64,000 bases of DNA, taken from the NCBI GenBank assembly GCA_017936885.1, contig JAGBEO010000004.1, forward strand, positions 62,001-126,000. The letters run 5' to 3'. The stretch comes from Lachnospiraceae bacterium. GTDB taxonomy: Bacteria; Bacillota; Clostridia; Lachnospirales; Lachnospiraceae. Below, in pieces: positions 18,117 to 25,484 of this stretch; positions within the stretch are counted from its first letter, which is position 1; the number at the start of each line of letters is the position of its first letter. Made by a program: the position numbers and the translations under genes. The notes beneath the pieces are model-generated. The model saw only the letters and a program-made list of their open reading frames with translations, had not been told where the DNA came from and did not search any database.

Positions 18117-18282
18117 ATTTCATATAATGGCGTATAAAAAGTACATAATTGTGATATATACATACACACCACGAAAAAAGAGGGTGAATGATATAACACA
18201 ATAAGATAAAAGGACACAATAAGTATGATAAGAAGAAAATGATGACAATAAAAATAAAATGGTGGCAATAATTAATTTATGA

Positions 18283-18311
18283 TTGACAGGATAATATCAT
18301 GGCGGTACAAT
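18283..18311 (+). promoter_or_regulatory. Consensus-like sigma-A promoter
   Basis: TTGACA (18283-18288), a 17-bp spacer and TACAAT (18306-18311). Only the third base of the -10 box departs from consensus. It should drive the small gene at 18346. Confidence 0.75.
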
Positions 18312-18345
18312 CCACCCCAATCTGAATCGGGAGGAGATGTACGCT

Positions 18346-18561
18346 ATGAGTAACATGGTCAGATATGAGGAATGCTTGGAAATTGTCTCGTTACAGTTAC
18401 AGTCTCTGCATAACATGATAACCACATTACATATGGGATTATTAAAAGAAAACATAGAGAAGCAGGCTCTTGACTGTATTGAATGTATTGATTTCTGTGT
18501 GTTGCATATCAACGGCATAATACAGGAAAAACAGACCAAAGCTGAAGGCATGAGTGGATAA
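18346..18561 (+). CDS. Small helical protein (unknown)
   Basis: 71 residues, start at ATG 18346 with GGAGGAG 9 nt upstream (an earlier ATG overlaps the site). The sequence is two or three amphipathic helices (EECLEIVSLQLQSLHNMI, QALDCIECIDFCVLHING) with three cysteines. I recognise no family. It is convergent with the XRE repressor and shares a bidirectional terminator with it. Confidence 0.65.
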   Translation: MSNMVRYEECLEIVSLQLQSLHNMITTLHMGLLKENIEKQALDCIECIDFCVLHINGIIQEKQTKAEGMSG

Positions 18562-18577
18562 GTCCGCTCATGCCTTC
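18544..18577. terminator. Bidirectional terminator between convergent genes
   Basis: GAAGGCATGAGTGGA (18544-18558) and TCCGCTCATGCCTTC (18563-18577) form a stem of 14-15 pairs with a 4-nt loop. It overlaps both stop codons. Confidence 0.7.
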
Positions 18578-18861
18578 ATTACTTTTATAAGTGATTGTAA
18601 AACCTTTATCTGTTCATTATTCAGACCCTCAGTGTCTAAAATAACAGCGGGTGTATCGGTTGTTTTACCTAAAAGATAATCAGTCGAACATTTATATAAG
18701 TAGGCTAATGACAATAGATTTTCTGTACTGGGTGTTCTTTCGCCTGTTTCATAGCCACTGACAATCGACGGAGAAATGTTCAGTTTTGAAGCAACTTCTC
18801 TCTGGGAAAGATTATTTAACGTTCTAAGTTCTTTCAGCTTTTTAGGTAATTCTTTGATCAT
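18568..18861 (-). CDS. XRE-family repressor 1
   Basis: 97 residues from ATG 18861 (MIKELPKKL), with GGAGG upstream. A Cro/cI-type helix-turn-helix fills residues 5-60 (LSQREVASKLNISPSIVSGYETGERTPS, then LAYLYKCSTDYLLG). The C-terminal tail (LNNEQIKVLQSLIKVMK) resembles the tail of repressor 2 at 21642. It has no protease or peptidase domain. A 10-bp-arm palindrome directly upstream (18874-18899) is its probable operator, giving autoregulation and control of the divergent gene at 19003. Confidence 0.88.
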   Translation of the reverse strand: MIKELPKKLKELRTLNNLSQREVASKLNISPSIVSGYETGERTPSTENLLSLAYLYKCSTDYLLGKTTDTPAVILDTEGLNNEQIKVLQSLIKVMKA

Positions 18862-18873
18862 ATTGTGTTTTCC

Positions 18874-18899
18874 TCCTACACTTATTGTAAAGTGTAGGA
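18874..18899. promoter_or_regulatory. Operator palindrome for repressor 1
   Basis: TCCTACACTT and AAGTGTAGGA are perfect 10-bp arms around ATTGTA. The site lies 13 bp upstream of the repressor start and in the divergent gap to the gene at 19003. Confidence 0.7.
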
Positions 18900-19002
18900 A
18901 AACACATAAGGAGTATATTGCAAACACTTTAAGAGTTGATTAACAACACAAAGTATATTAAAATAATCATGCGAACAAAATATACAGCATAGGAGAAAAA
19001 AC

Positions 19003-19236
19003 ATGGATAATGAAATAAGCGGCAAAAGCAAAGATTATGATTTACATGAGTTGATTGATGATTTACAGGAAAAGCTGGAGGATATACAAAACATAACGCA
19101 GCTTTTAGAAATGTCTCTGGCAAATAATGGCGATGATCCACATATCATAAAAAGTGTGGGTATCATAGACAAGATGCTTGCGGCAATTATCAAGGAAGAT
19201 TTAGAAGCATTAAGAAATTCAGTACAACATGAGTAA
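19003..19236 (+). CDS. Small acidic helical protein (unknown)
   Basis: 77 residues, AGGAGA site before ATG 19003. It is acidic and predicted helical (LHELIDDLQEKLEDIQNITQLLEMSL, then IIDKMLAAIIKEDLEALRNS). It has no known domain. It is divergent from repressor 1 and probably controlled by the same operator. A role as an antirepressor or directionality factor is conceivable but unsupported by sequence. Confidence 0.65.
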   Translation: MDNEISGKSKDYDLHELIDDLQEKLEDIQNITQLLEMSLANNGDDPHIIKSVGIIDKMLAAIIKEDLEALRNSVQHE

Positions 19237-19265
19237 ACAATTATATAACATTTTAGATTGAAAAT

Positions 19266-19317
19266 GGCTGGTACTTCTTCGATTCATTGAAATTGGGAAT
19301 TACCAGCCCCTTGTTTT
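19266..19317 (+). terminator. Terminator after the 77-residue gene
   Basis: GGCTGGTA (19266-19273) pairs with TACCAGCC (19301-19308), followed by TTGTTTT. Confidence 0.65.
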
Positions 19318-19364
19318 AAATGAAGCATATTGCTAATTGAATTACGGACATAAAACAACTAAAA

Positions 19365-19393
19365 GTTGTAAAATGCAACAGATGTGATATAAT
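19365..19393 (+). promoter_or_regulatory. Promoter and operator copy 1 of the repressor-2 type
   Basis: The 15-bp dyad GTTGTAAAATGCAAC (19365-19379) covers the -35 box TTGTAA (19366-19371). The extended -10 TGATATAAT has its hexamer at 19388-19393. The same dyad overlaps the -35 region of the promoter at 21987 and recurs at 22047. It should make the gene at 19449 repressible. Confidence 0.7.
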
Positions 19394-19448
19394 GATGCTA
19401 CATAAAGTAGTAATATACAACAAATTGTAATGTTTAAGGAGACAGTAT

Positions 19449-20180
19449 ATGAAAAAGAAAACACTAACAGGAATAGGACTTATTGCAGTTCTATGTATTG
19501 CAGGGGGAATTGTATTTTATAGCAATAGTAGAAATGAGAATGACGAATTGCAAGAAACATTAGCGACCATTGGGGAGGAAGGTGCACCCATCGCAGACAC
19601 CCCCTCATCTACCGAGTCGGGCAGTATGGGTTCAGAGAATTTAAGTGATTTAGGATATGAGGACGGTGATTATGTTGACCCTGCATCAGAAGAAATAGTT
19701 GAGGACACCACTTCCACAGACTCCACATCATCCACATCCACCTCCACCTCAACCATAGAGATTGTAGAGGAATTAGATGAAATGATGTATGCAGTATCTA
19801 ATTGCAATGCGCGTAAGGGAGATTCAACATCCTATGAAGTCCAGACTCAGATTGAACGTCTCGCATACCTTCATGTGACAGGACTCACAGCGAATAATTG
19901 GTATAGGATAGATTGGAGTAACGAATCAGTTTATGTGCGTGCGGATCTCCTCTCCCCCACCAAACCCACTACCAATAACACAAATACTGAGAACAGTAAC
20001 AACAATGAAAGTACTCCAAGTTCAAACAGTTCATCAACTACAAACGACAATAGTTCATCAAGCAGTAGCAGTCAACAAGAACTTGTAGATCAAATCAATC
20101 AAGGTTTATCAGAACTCGGCGGCGATTGGGGAGATATTGGTAATGTTACAATTGGTGGAGAAGGAGCAGGTAAGTGGTAA
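19449..20180 (+). CDS. Secreted or membrane-anchored SH3-like protein with low-complexity linkers
   Basis: 243 residues. The N-terminus MKKKTLTGIGLIAVLCIAGG is a signal peptide or anchor without a lipobox cysteine. An acidic and Ser/Thr-rich linker (about residues 30-105) leads to a bacterial SH3-like domain (about 112-168: NCNARKGDS, YLHVTG, NNWYRIDW, VYVRADLL). A second Asn/Ser-rich linker (about 170-210) and a short Gly-rich tail follow. It is probably displayed outside the cell and cell-wall-binding. As a cargo gene under an element-encoded operator it may alter the host surface; that is inference. Confidence 0.75.
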   Translation: MKKKTLTGIGLIAVLCIAGGIVFYSNSRNENDELQETLATIGEEGAPIADTPSSTESGSMGSENLSDLGYEDGDYVDPASEEIVEDTTSTDSTSSTSTSTSTIEIVEELDEMMYAVSNCNARKGDSTSYEVQTQIERLAYLHVTGLTANNWYRIDWSNESVYVRADLLSPTKPTTNNTNTENSNNNESTPSSNSSSTTNDNSSSSSSSQQELVDQINQGLSELGGDWGDIGNVTIGGEGAGKW

Positions 20181-20275
20181 TACTAGAACTCAACTATATA
20201 TCCATTCCCAACAACACCAATCACACTAAATGTATAAACAAACCCAATTAGGGGGTATAATATATAATGACCCCT

Positions 20276-20327
20276 AGTTCCAAGAGAGGTACCACACCAT
20301 TCTAAGTGGTATCTCTCTTATCACTTT
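20276..20327. repeat. Hairpin-bearing direct repeat, copy A
   Basis: AAGAGAGGTACCAC (20282-20295) and GTGGTATCTCTCTT (20306-20319) form a stem with one mismatch. The whole segment recurs 807 bp downstream (copy B, 21083-21134). It lies between the SH3-like gene and the gene at 20345, so it acts as a terminator or leader hairpin. Confidence 0.7.
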
Positions 20328-20344
20328 AAAGGAGGTACAAATCA

Positions 20345-20719
20345 ATGAAAGCACAACAACAATTAAAGTATCAAGTAAACCACCATGTATTAAATGTAGA
20401 AGTATATAACTTCAACAATGATGATAATTACCATTTAAAAATAGACATAAGCTTCTATGAAAAGAATAACCCACATCCCGAACTTGCAAATACATATTTT
20501 GGGCATTTAAACCTCATTAACAAAGAATACACTCAAACCCTTAGGGTTTATGGATTTAAGCTAGATGTAAATGGAAATGATATATCCACGCCCAACCCAT
20601 TCGTACCACAAGAAGCAAAATCATGGTATAAAGATGGCTTACCAAAGAAGTATCATAAAATAATACATGAGATAGTTGATTTATATAGAAATTTACTTCC
20701 TGCTGTTGTAGCTCAGTGA
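20345..20719 (+). CDS. Unknown 124-residue protein
   Basis: The ATG follows AAAGGAGGT, a very strong ribosome binding site, directly behind the copy-A hairpin. A -10 TATAAT lies at 20256-20261. The sequence has alternating beta-like segments (LNVEVYNFNN, YHLKIDISFYE, YTQTLRVYGFKLDVNG) and a helical C-terminus. It has no membrane segment or known family. Its last 7 bp overlap the end of the convergent gene at 20713. The corresponding place in copy B of the duplication lacks this gene. Confidence 0.65.
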   Translation: MKAQQQLKYQVNHHVLNVEVYNFNNDDNYHLKIDISFYEKNNPHPELANTYFGHLNLINKEYTQTLRVYGFKLDVNGNDISTPNPFVPQEAKSWYKDGLPKKYHKIIHEIVDLYRNLLPAVVAQ

Positions 20720-21009
20720 AAATGATATAACACATTATATCCTCTGGGATTAGGTTTAACAGGTGGTATAACTTTCTCAGTAGTGATATTTCTATGAGAT
20801 TTACAGCTTGTTCCATTTGAGTAATCATATCCATTAACAGTTTCAAGTGCTGCACGAATACTTTTATAAATATCTTTTACATCGCAGTTATTTAGATATG
20901 ATTTAATTATATTATTAACTTCCCAAGAATAATAATCCTTATCAGATTCAAAAATTGTGGTATCACAAAGTAACTCAATAATTTTATTTCTAGTAGATTC
21001 AGAATTCAT
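20713..21009 (-). CDS. Winged-helix-like protein, tandem paralog A
   Basis: 98 residues from ATG 21009 (MNSESTRNKI), with AAGGAG about 10 nt upstream. It is clearly paralogous to the next gene (shared STR-KII-LLCDTTIF, S-LN-CDV-DI, SIR-ALET-NGY-YSNGT, and the identical end RGYNVLYHFH). The order helix, helix, S-W-V---IKS-L, then SIR-ALET and a beta-like NGY-YSNGT suggests a winged helix. No family is assigned. Confidence 0.7.
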   Translation of the reverse strand: MNSESTRNKIIELLCDTTIFESDKDYYSWEVNNIIKSYLNNCDVKDIYKSIRAALETVNGYDYSNGTSCKSHRNITTEKVIPPVKPNPRGYNVLYHFH

Positions 21010-21082
21010 ACTTTGCACACTCCTTATCATTAGTTTATTTTTGTTATTATAATACACCAACCACCATAATTTTAGCAATGAG

Positions 21083-21134
21083 TTTCCAAGAGAGACACCA
21101 CCCCATCACACAAGTGGTATCTCTCTTCTCACTT
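21083..21134. repeat. Hairpin-bearing direct repeat, copy B
   Basis: AAGAGAGACACCAC (21088-21101) and GTGGTATCTCTCTT (21114-21127) form the same stem as copy A. It serves as terminator for the minus-strand gene at 21150. A 39-bp identical block at the gene ends (20717-20755 and 21154-21192) extends the duplication. Confidence 0.7.
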
Positions 21135-21149
21135 TCAACTCACCCAACC

Positions 21150-21443
21150 TCAATGAAAATGATATAACACATTATATCCTCTGGGATTAGGTCTAATAGC
21201 TTCAACTTTCTCAGTGGTAATGTTTCTGTATGGTTTGCATATAGTTCCATTTGAATACTTATATCCATTGAGAGTTTCAAGTGCTTCACGAATACTGTTA
21301 TCAATATCACTTACATCACAATCATTTAGACGAGATTTAATTTCATCAGCAACATCCCAAGAATGATAACACTCATTAGGTTTAAATATTGTAGTATCGC
21401 AAAGTAGTTTAATAATTTTCTTTCTAGTAGATTCACCTTCCAT
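21150..21443 (-). CDS. Winged-helix-like protein, tandem paralog B
   Basis: 97 residues from ATG 21443 (MEGESTRKKI). It is the second member of the pair described at 20713, roughly two-thirds identical by eye. Here the residues between CDTTIF and SWDV differ most. A paralog pair with the same orientation and the same flanking hairpin shows a recent tandem duplication. The function is unknown; a DNA-binding regulator is the best guess from the predicted fold. Confidence 0.7.
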   Translation of the reverse strand: MEGESTRKKIIKLLCDTTIFKPNECYHSWDVADEIKSRLNDCDVSDIDNSIREALETLNGYKYSNGTICKPYRNITTEKVEAIRPNPRGYNVLYHFH

Positions 21444-21580
21444 ATTTTATAATCTCCTTCTCTTTTGTATATACAGATATCTACAATATCCATATTCTAA
21501 ATTTATGCTACATAATGTGTATATTTGATAAATCATTGAGTATACTAAGTAATGGACTAGGGAATAAAACTAGGGGACAA

Positions 21581-21617
21581 ATAGACGGGTATAATGATAT
21601 GATTTATACCCGTCTAT
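21581..21617 (-). terminator. Terminator of repressor 2
   Basis: Perfect 14-bp arms ATAGACGGGTATAA (21581-21594) and TTATACCCGTCTAT (21604-21617) with a 9-nt loop, 25 bp beyond the repressor stop. Confidence 0.75.
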
Positions 21618-21641
21618 TTCCATGAAATGTTTACTTTTTAA

Positions 21642-21938
21642 TCATTTAGATTTGCGAAAACAATCAGCAGTTAATTTTAATATCTTAATCTGTTCTTCAC
21701 TTAACCCCTCTAATGACATGGTTTTCGGTTCTTCCATATTTATTCCTACCAAATATTCCATAGAAACTTTGTATATGCTAGCTAGCTTGGCAAGTGTATC
21801 TATAGATGGTAAACGCTCATTATTCTCATAAAATCCTATTGTGCTGACAGACACTCCTACCAATTCGGCAACCTGTTTCCTTTTAAGATTGTTATGAATA
21901 CGTGTAATTTTAAGTTTATTTCCCAGATTTTCTAACAT
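21642..21938 (-). CDS. XRE-family repressor 2
   Basis: 98 residues from ATG 21938 (MLENLGNKLK), with GGAGGAG just upstream. The helix-turn-helix domain spans residues 7-62 (KRKQVAELVGVSVSTIGFYENNERLPS, then LASIYKVSMEYLVGI). The tail (GLSEEQIKILKLTADCFRKSK) resembles repressor 1, so the two are related. It is divergent from the gene at 22075. The dyad GTTGyAAAnTrCAAC near both regulated promoters is its likely target. Confidence 0.88.
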   Translation of the reverse strand: MLENLGNKLKITRIHNNLKRKQVAELVGVSVSTIGFYENNERLPSIDTLAKLASIYKVSMEYLVGINMEEPKTMSLEGLSEEQIKILKLTADCFRKSK

Positions 21939-21986
21939 ATGTACTCCTCCCATAGATTCATGTTATTAAAAAAGGCGCTTCAATGG

Positions 21987-22061
21987 GTTGCAAACTACAA
22001 CGTTAAGAAGTATAATGTGACTAAAATTAACAAAATATTACATATTGTTGTAAAGTACAAG
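21987..22061 (+). promoter_or_regulatory. Promoter with two operator copies upstream of the tail-anchored protein gene
   Basis: GTTGCAAACTACAAC (21987-22001) covers the -35 box TTGCAA (21988-21993), and TATAAT follows at 22011-22016 with a 17-bp spacer. A further near-copy GTTGTAAAGTACAAG lies at 22047-22061, between the expected start point and the ribosome binding site. Confidence 0.72.
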
Positions 22062-22074
22062 AGAGGATAAGCAA

Positions 22075-22578
22075 GTGGATAAAAAGACAAAACAAGCATG
22101 GACATATGTTAGAACCTTAAATGAATATTCTAAGGAATGGGATCAACCGTTGGGAGAGTTGATTCATAAGCTCATAGATAATATGGCTGAGAGTTCGATA
22201 GAGGACAGGCAAGATTTTATAGAAGGTCTTATTGTTTTGCACAAAAAGAAAAAAATAATCGGTGACATTAAATTTGAAAAAAACAATGGTGAAATAGATG
22301 AATCCAACTCTGGCTATACTATAACACTTCAAGATGTGAAGTTAAATCCCTATACAAAGATATGGTATTGGATACCATTTAAAATTAAAAATATTCAGAA
22401 TGATTTGGATATGAACGAAATAACAAGTGACGTAAAAAAATGGGATATGAACGAAATAACAAGTAATGTAAAAAAAATAGAAAATAATGCTCATTTGCAA
22501 TTCCTAGTAAATACCATAATACCTATTCTTACATTTATTATTGTAGTTTTGGAATTTTTTGAAAAATTAAGTAACTAA
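22075..22578 (+). CDS. Tail-anchored membrane protein (unknown)
   Basis: 167 residues from GTG 22075, with GAGG 8 nt upstream. A helical N-terminal region (to about residue 70) and a short beta-like part are followed by a 12-residue tandem repeat (DMNEITSDVKKW, DMNEITSNVKKI; encoded by 36-bp repeats starting at 22408 and 22444). A single membrane helix sits at the C-terminus (about 143-160). No signal peptide, so the bulk stays in the cytoplasm. No family recognised. Confidence 0.7.
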   Translation: MDKKTKQAWTYVRTLNEYSKEWDQPLGELIHKLIDNMAESSIEDRQDFIEGLIVLHKKKKIIGDIKFEKNNGEIDESNSGYTITLQDVKLNPYTKIWYWIPFKIKNIQNDLDMNEITSDVKKWDMNEITSNVKKIENNAHLQFLVNTIIPILTFIIVVLEFFEKLSN

Positions 22579-22600
22579 AGCTATTGCTTAGAAAAATCAA

Positions 22601-22628
22601 AGTACCATGTCAATTTTGGCATGGTACT
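22601..22628 (+). terminator. Terminator of the tail-anchored protein gene
   Basis: AGTACCATG (22601-22609) and CATGGTACT (22620-22628) pair perfectly and are followed by a T-rich stretch. Confidence 0.75.
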
Positions 22629-22643
22629 CTTCTATTTTTAAGA

Positions 22644-22697
22644 ATTAAAAGTGCACTGCCAAAAAGAGAATAAAATTAAAAGTGCACTGCCCAAAAA
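22644..22697. repeat. Two direct copies of a TTAAAAGTGCACTGCC element
   Basis: ATTAAAAGTGCACTGCC plus an A-run occurs at 22644-22665 and 22675-22697. A third, shorter copy (AAGTGCACTGC-AAAAA) is at 24368-24384, and an inverted copy (AACAGTGCACTTTTAAT) is at 27139-27155. The centre GTGCAC is palindromic. Confidence 0.65.
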
Positions 22698-22744
22698 ACT
22701 GCATGGTTTCCAGTTAAAAAGAAAAAGACTGGAGGCTGGTTTTT

Positions 22745-23389
22745 ATGTTATCACAGCATAGTGAGTTTTTAGAAAATGCATTTATGGTTCTGAATAAGGT
22801 TTATTTCAATGATGAATTACCCGAAGCAGTTATTACAATTCAATCCGCTCAGCGTTGTTATGGATATATTACAGTAAGAAAGGTATGGAAAGATAACTGG
22901 GACTGCTATAGGGAAATCAATATTTCTGCGGAATATCTAAACCGTCCTGTGGAAAACATAATCAGTACCTTATTGCATGAGATGTGCCATCTTTATGCCA
23001 TGGAGAATCATATCAAGGATACTTCCAATAATGGTCGGTATCATAACAAGATGTTCAAGCAGATTGCGGAGGCTAGGGACTTGCAGATCAGTTATAAACA
23101 GTATATTGGCTGGAGTGTGACTGAGCCAACGGATAAGCTGGTTGCAACAATTAAAAAGTACCATCTTGATTCTCCCATCGAGTATGTGCGGCTGGGTGAA
23201 TATGAAACAGCCGGAACTGGCGGTAACGGTTTAACTGGTACGGACGGCGGTACACCGATAAAACCGCCAAAGAAAAAATCAAGTACAAGAAAATATATAT
23301 GTGTATGCTGTCATAATTCAGTACGTGCAACCAAGGATGTAAATATCCTGTGCATGGACTGTAACTTACAGATGATAAAACAGGAATAA
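22745..23389 (+). CDS. SprT-like zinc metalloprotein
   Basis: 214 residues; the ATG follows GGAGG. The zincin motif is in LHEMCHLY (HExxH, about residues 78-82), with a further candidate ligand His in GRYHNKMF (about 100). A Thr/Gly-rich linker precedes a C-terminal zinc ribbon (CVCCHNSV, then CMDC). This is the SprT/SPRTN-like layout, known from DNA-protein crosslink proteases in eukaryotes; the bacterial proteins are poorly studied. It opens the middle block of the element and lies near the JAMM gene. Confidence 0.9.
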   Translation: MLSQHSEFLENAFMVLNKVYFNDELPEAVITIQSAQRCYGYITVRKVWKDNWDCYREINISAEYLNRPVENIISTLLHEMCHLYAMENHIKDTSNNGRYHNKMFKQIAEARDLQISYKQYIGWSVTEPTDKLVATIKKYHLDSPIEYVRLGEYETAGTGGNGLTGTDGGTPIKPPKKKSSTRKYICVCCHNSVRATKDVNILCMDCNLQMIKQE

Positions 23390-23428
23390 TAGTATTATTT
23401 AATTTTATGGAATTTTAATAAGGTTAGT

Positions 23429-23457
23429 TTGTAATTCCCATAGTCCGGCGGTATAAT
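23429..23457 (+). promoter_or_regulatory. Sigma-A promoter of the JAMM-protein gene
   Basis: TTGTAA (23429-23434), a 17-bp spacer and TATAAT (23452-23457), 30 bp before the gene. Confidence 0.65.
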
Positions 23458-23486
23458 AAAGATATAGATATGGAAGGTATGGACTA

Positions 23487-24041
23487 ATGAAAAATTATAT
23501 AACACAAGAAACAATAGATAAACTTCCACGCATAAGTATTGATGGACTGTTAGCAGATGAAAACAGATTCGTAAATGACTGGATAAAATATACATTGCAA
23601 TATGCCAAAGACTGCAACGACAGCAACGAAGTAGGCATTATGCTTGATAAATCTGAATGGAGTAATTATGATATTGTTTTAGGAAATGAGAAAAGCGTTA
23701 AGTATAATACCGATAAAATGAAAAAATGGCTGGATGAGGGCAATGATAATATCATATTGATTCATAACCACCCCAGCGATAACATATTTTCTGACAGAGA
23801 TATCTTTAATTTTTGCAAAACAGATGCAATTAATACACTTATCGTTGCAGGAAACAAAGGAAGTATTTACTTATTGCAAAAATTAAATGGTTTTGATAAA
23901 TATAAATTAATACAGTATTATTCTGATGCCATTAGTGATAATAAAGGCAGATATAGCAGGAGAAAAATATTAGAGTTTACATTAACAACCTATGAATCAA
24001 TGTTGCAAATCAAGTTTGAAAAGGAGGTAATATCATGTTGA
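23487..24041 (+). CDS. JAMM/RadC-like metalloprotein
   Basis: 184 residues from ATG 23487 (GGAAGG site). The JAMM zinc site is recognisable: a Glu in SNEVGIML (about residue 49), then LIHNHPSD (H-x-H-P-S, about 92-99) and S-D-R-D (about 103-106). The next strand is INTLIVAG. These residues match RadC/JAB metallo-isopeptidases, but the N- and C-terminal parts fit no named family. The next gene overlaps it by 7 bp, which indicates translational coupling. Possible roles are isopeptidase-like processing or a RadC-like accessory function; the sequence does not decide. Confidence 0.82.
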   Translation: MKNYITQETIDKLPRISIDGLLADENRFVNDWIKYTLQYAKDCNDSNEVGIMLDKSEWSNYDIVLGNEKSVKYNTDKMKKWLDEGNDNIILIHNHPSDNIFSDRDIFNFCKTDAINTLIVAGNKGSIYLLQKLNGFDKYKLIQYYSDAISDNKGRYSRRKILEFTLTTYESMLQIKFEKEVISC

Positions 24042-24292
24042 ATATACCAGTAATGCCAAAAGAATGTTCAAGTGTTAAAAAACCTCGTTCCTTGGAATCC
24101 ATAACATCTGAAAAAATGCAAAACATCAAGATGCAGGAACTTGGACTCGACCCATATGAATATGATACAGAAAATGAATACCCTGCTGACGAGCAGGAAT
24201 TGATCAATGAAGCAATGAAGCTGATCATCTTCAATGAAGATGTACCCAAAGATCTGGCTGAAAAAGTAAAAGCAATTACAGGCAAGCAATAA
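24035..24292 (+). CDS. Small acidic protein coupled to the JAMM gene
   Basis: 85 residues. The AAAAGGAGGT site lies inside the JAMM gene and the starts overlap by 7 bp. It is acidic, Pro- and Glu-rich in the middle (LGLDPYEYDTENEYPADEQEL) and helical at the end, finishing ITGKQ. It lacks a C-terminal di-glycine, so it is not a ubiquitin-like substrate by that test. The tight coupling suggests a partner, adaptor or inhibitor of the JAMM protein. Confidence 0.7.
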   Translation: MLNIPVMPKECSSVKKPRSLESITSEKMQNIKMQELGLDPYEYDTENEYPADEQELINEAMKLIIFNEDVPKDLAEKVKAITGKQ

Positions 24293-24314
24293 CTAAGTCT
24301 ATATAAAAACTGAC

Positions 24315-24342
24315 AGGACACTCCCAAGCTGGCGGGTGTCCT
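24315..24342 (+). terminator. Terminator after the JAMM pair
   Basis: AGGACACTCCC and GGGTGTCCT form a stem, followed by a pyrimidine-rich CTTCTATTCTCTTTTT. Confidence 0.7.
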
Positions 24343-24533
24343 CTTCTATTCTCTTTTTCCTATTCATAAGTGCACTGCTAAAAATCAAGAATAATCCTTC
24401 TACAAACTGTCTATTTTAAATCCATATCTTTGTGAAGAAACACCACAGATTTTCTTATGAGATTCCGGTACAATCCTCCCCACTTAAAAGCGATAGTGCT
24501 TTGAGAAAATAAAACAGACGGAGGAAAAAGAAA

Positions 24534-25484
24534 ATGAGTTTTGAAGAATTTACAGAGACAGTAAGAAATGCGGTAGCTGAAAGATTAAGTCTGGAGGTGG
24601 CAGTCAAGACGGTGCCAAAGAATAACGGTGTCATATTAACAGGTTTAATCATCATGGATGAATGTTCCAACACGGCACCTACCATATATCTTGACGGCTT
24701 TTATGAGGAATACCAGCAGGAAAAGGATATGGAAGAAACCATAAGCAACATCTGCAAAGCATTTCATAATAGCAGATTCAGCCATCCCATTGATTTTTCA
24801 GATTTTGTTGTATTTGAAACAGCCAAGAAGCAGATCGTATTACGGCTTATCAATTATGAAAAGAATCTCGGCATACTGGAAGAAATACCCCACAGAAGAT
24901 TTCTCGACCTTGCCATTGTTTATTATTATGTGGTACAGAAACCGCCTTTCAACGGAAAGGCTTCCATTCGAATCAACAATTACCATATGAAAATATGGGG
25001 TGTTACGGAAGAAAAACTGTATCAGACGGCAACAGCAAATACCCCGAAACTGTTACCCGTACAGATCACGGATATACAGCAACATGTCGGAGATATGACA
25101 GAAACAGTGCTTAAGGGGCTTCTTAGTGGAAATGAGGAAATGCAAAGGTTATGTATTCAGACGGTTTTATTGGGAAGTCTTATGGATGAAATAGAAAGAC
25201 TTCCTATGTATGTCATGTCAAACAGGGATATTCTCATGGGTGCGGCATGTATGTTATATCCCGACAGTCTGAAAGAGTTTGCAGAAAAGATGCAGAGGGA
25301 TTTATATATCCTGCCAAGTTCCGTGCATGAGACAATCTTACTGCCTGTTTTTGAAGAAGCTGGCTCTGAGAGTCTGTATGAAATGGTAAGGGAAGTAAAC
25401 AGAAATCAGGTCGCTGTGGAAGAAAGGTTATCTGATAATGTTTATATTTACAGAAGGGCAACGGACAGCATCGAACTGGCATAA
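24534..25484 (+). CDS. DUF5688-family protein
   Basis: 316 residues with GGAGG before ATG 24534. The start MSFEEFTETVRNAV, the segment NNGVILTGLIIMDECSNTAPTIYLDGFY and the later LPSSVHETILLP with YEMVREVNRNQV are typical of DUF5688, a large Lachnospiraceae family often found in mobile elements. It is cytoplasmic with no membrane segment. No biochemical role is known. Confidence 0.88.
   Translation: MSFEEFTETVRNAVAERLSLEVAVKTVPKNNGVILTGLIIMDECSNTAPTIYLDGFYEEYQQEKDMEETISNICKAFHNSRFSHPIDFSDFVVFETAKKQIVLRLINYEKNLGILEEIPHRRFLDLAIVYYYVVQKPPFNGKASIRINNYHMKIWGVTEEKLYQTATANTPKLLPVQITDIQQHVGDMTETVLKGLLSGNEEMQRLCIQTVLLGSLMDEIERLPMYVMSNRDILMGAACMLYPDSLKEFAEKMQRDLYILPSSVHETILLPVFEEAGSESLYEMVREVNRNQVAVEERLSDNVYIYRRATDSIELA

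Larger units (their letters stand above)
17732..18345. other. Non-coding region with structured segments
   Basis: About 610 bp without a convincing gene. It contains scattered AAAAATCGGGT-like repeats (17777-17825), two neighbouring stem-loops (18009-18054 and 18068-18110) and, at its end, a strong promoter (18283-18311). Confidence 0.6.
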
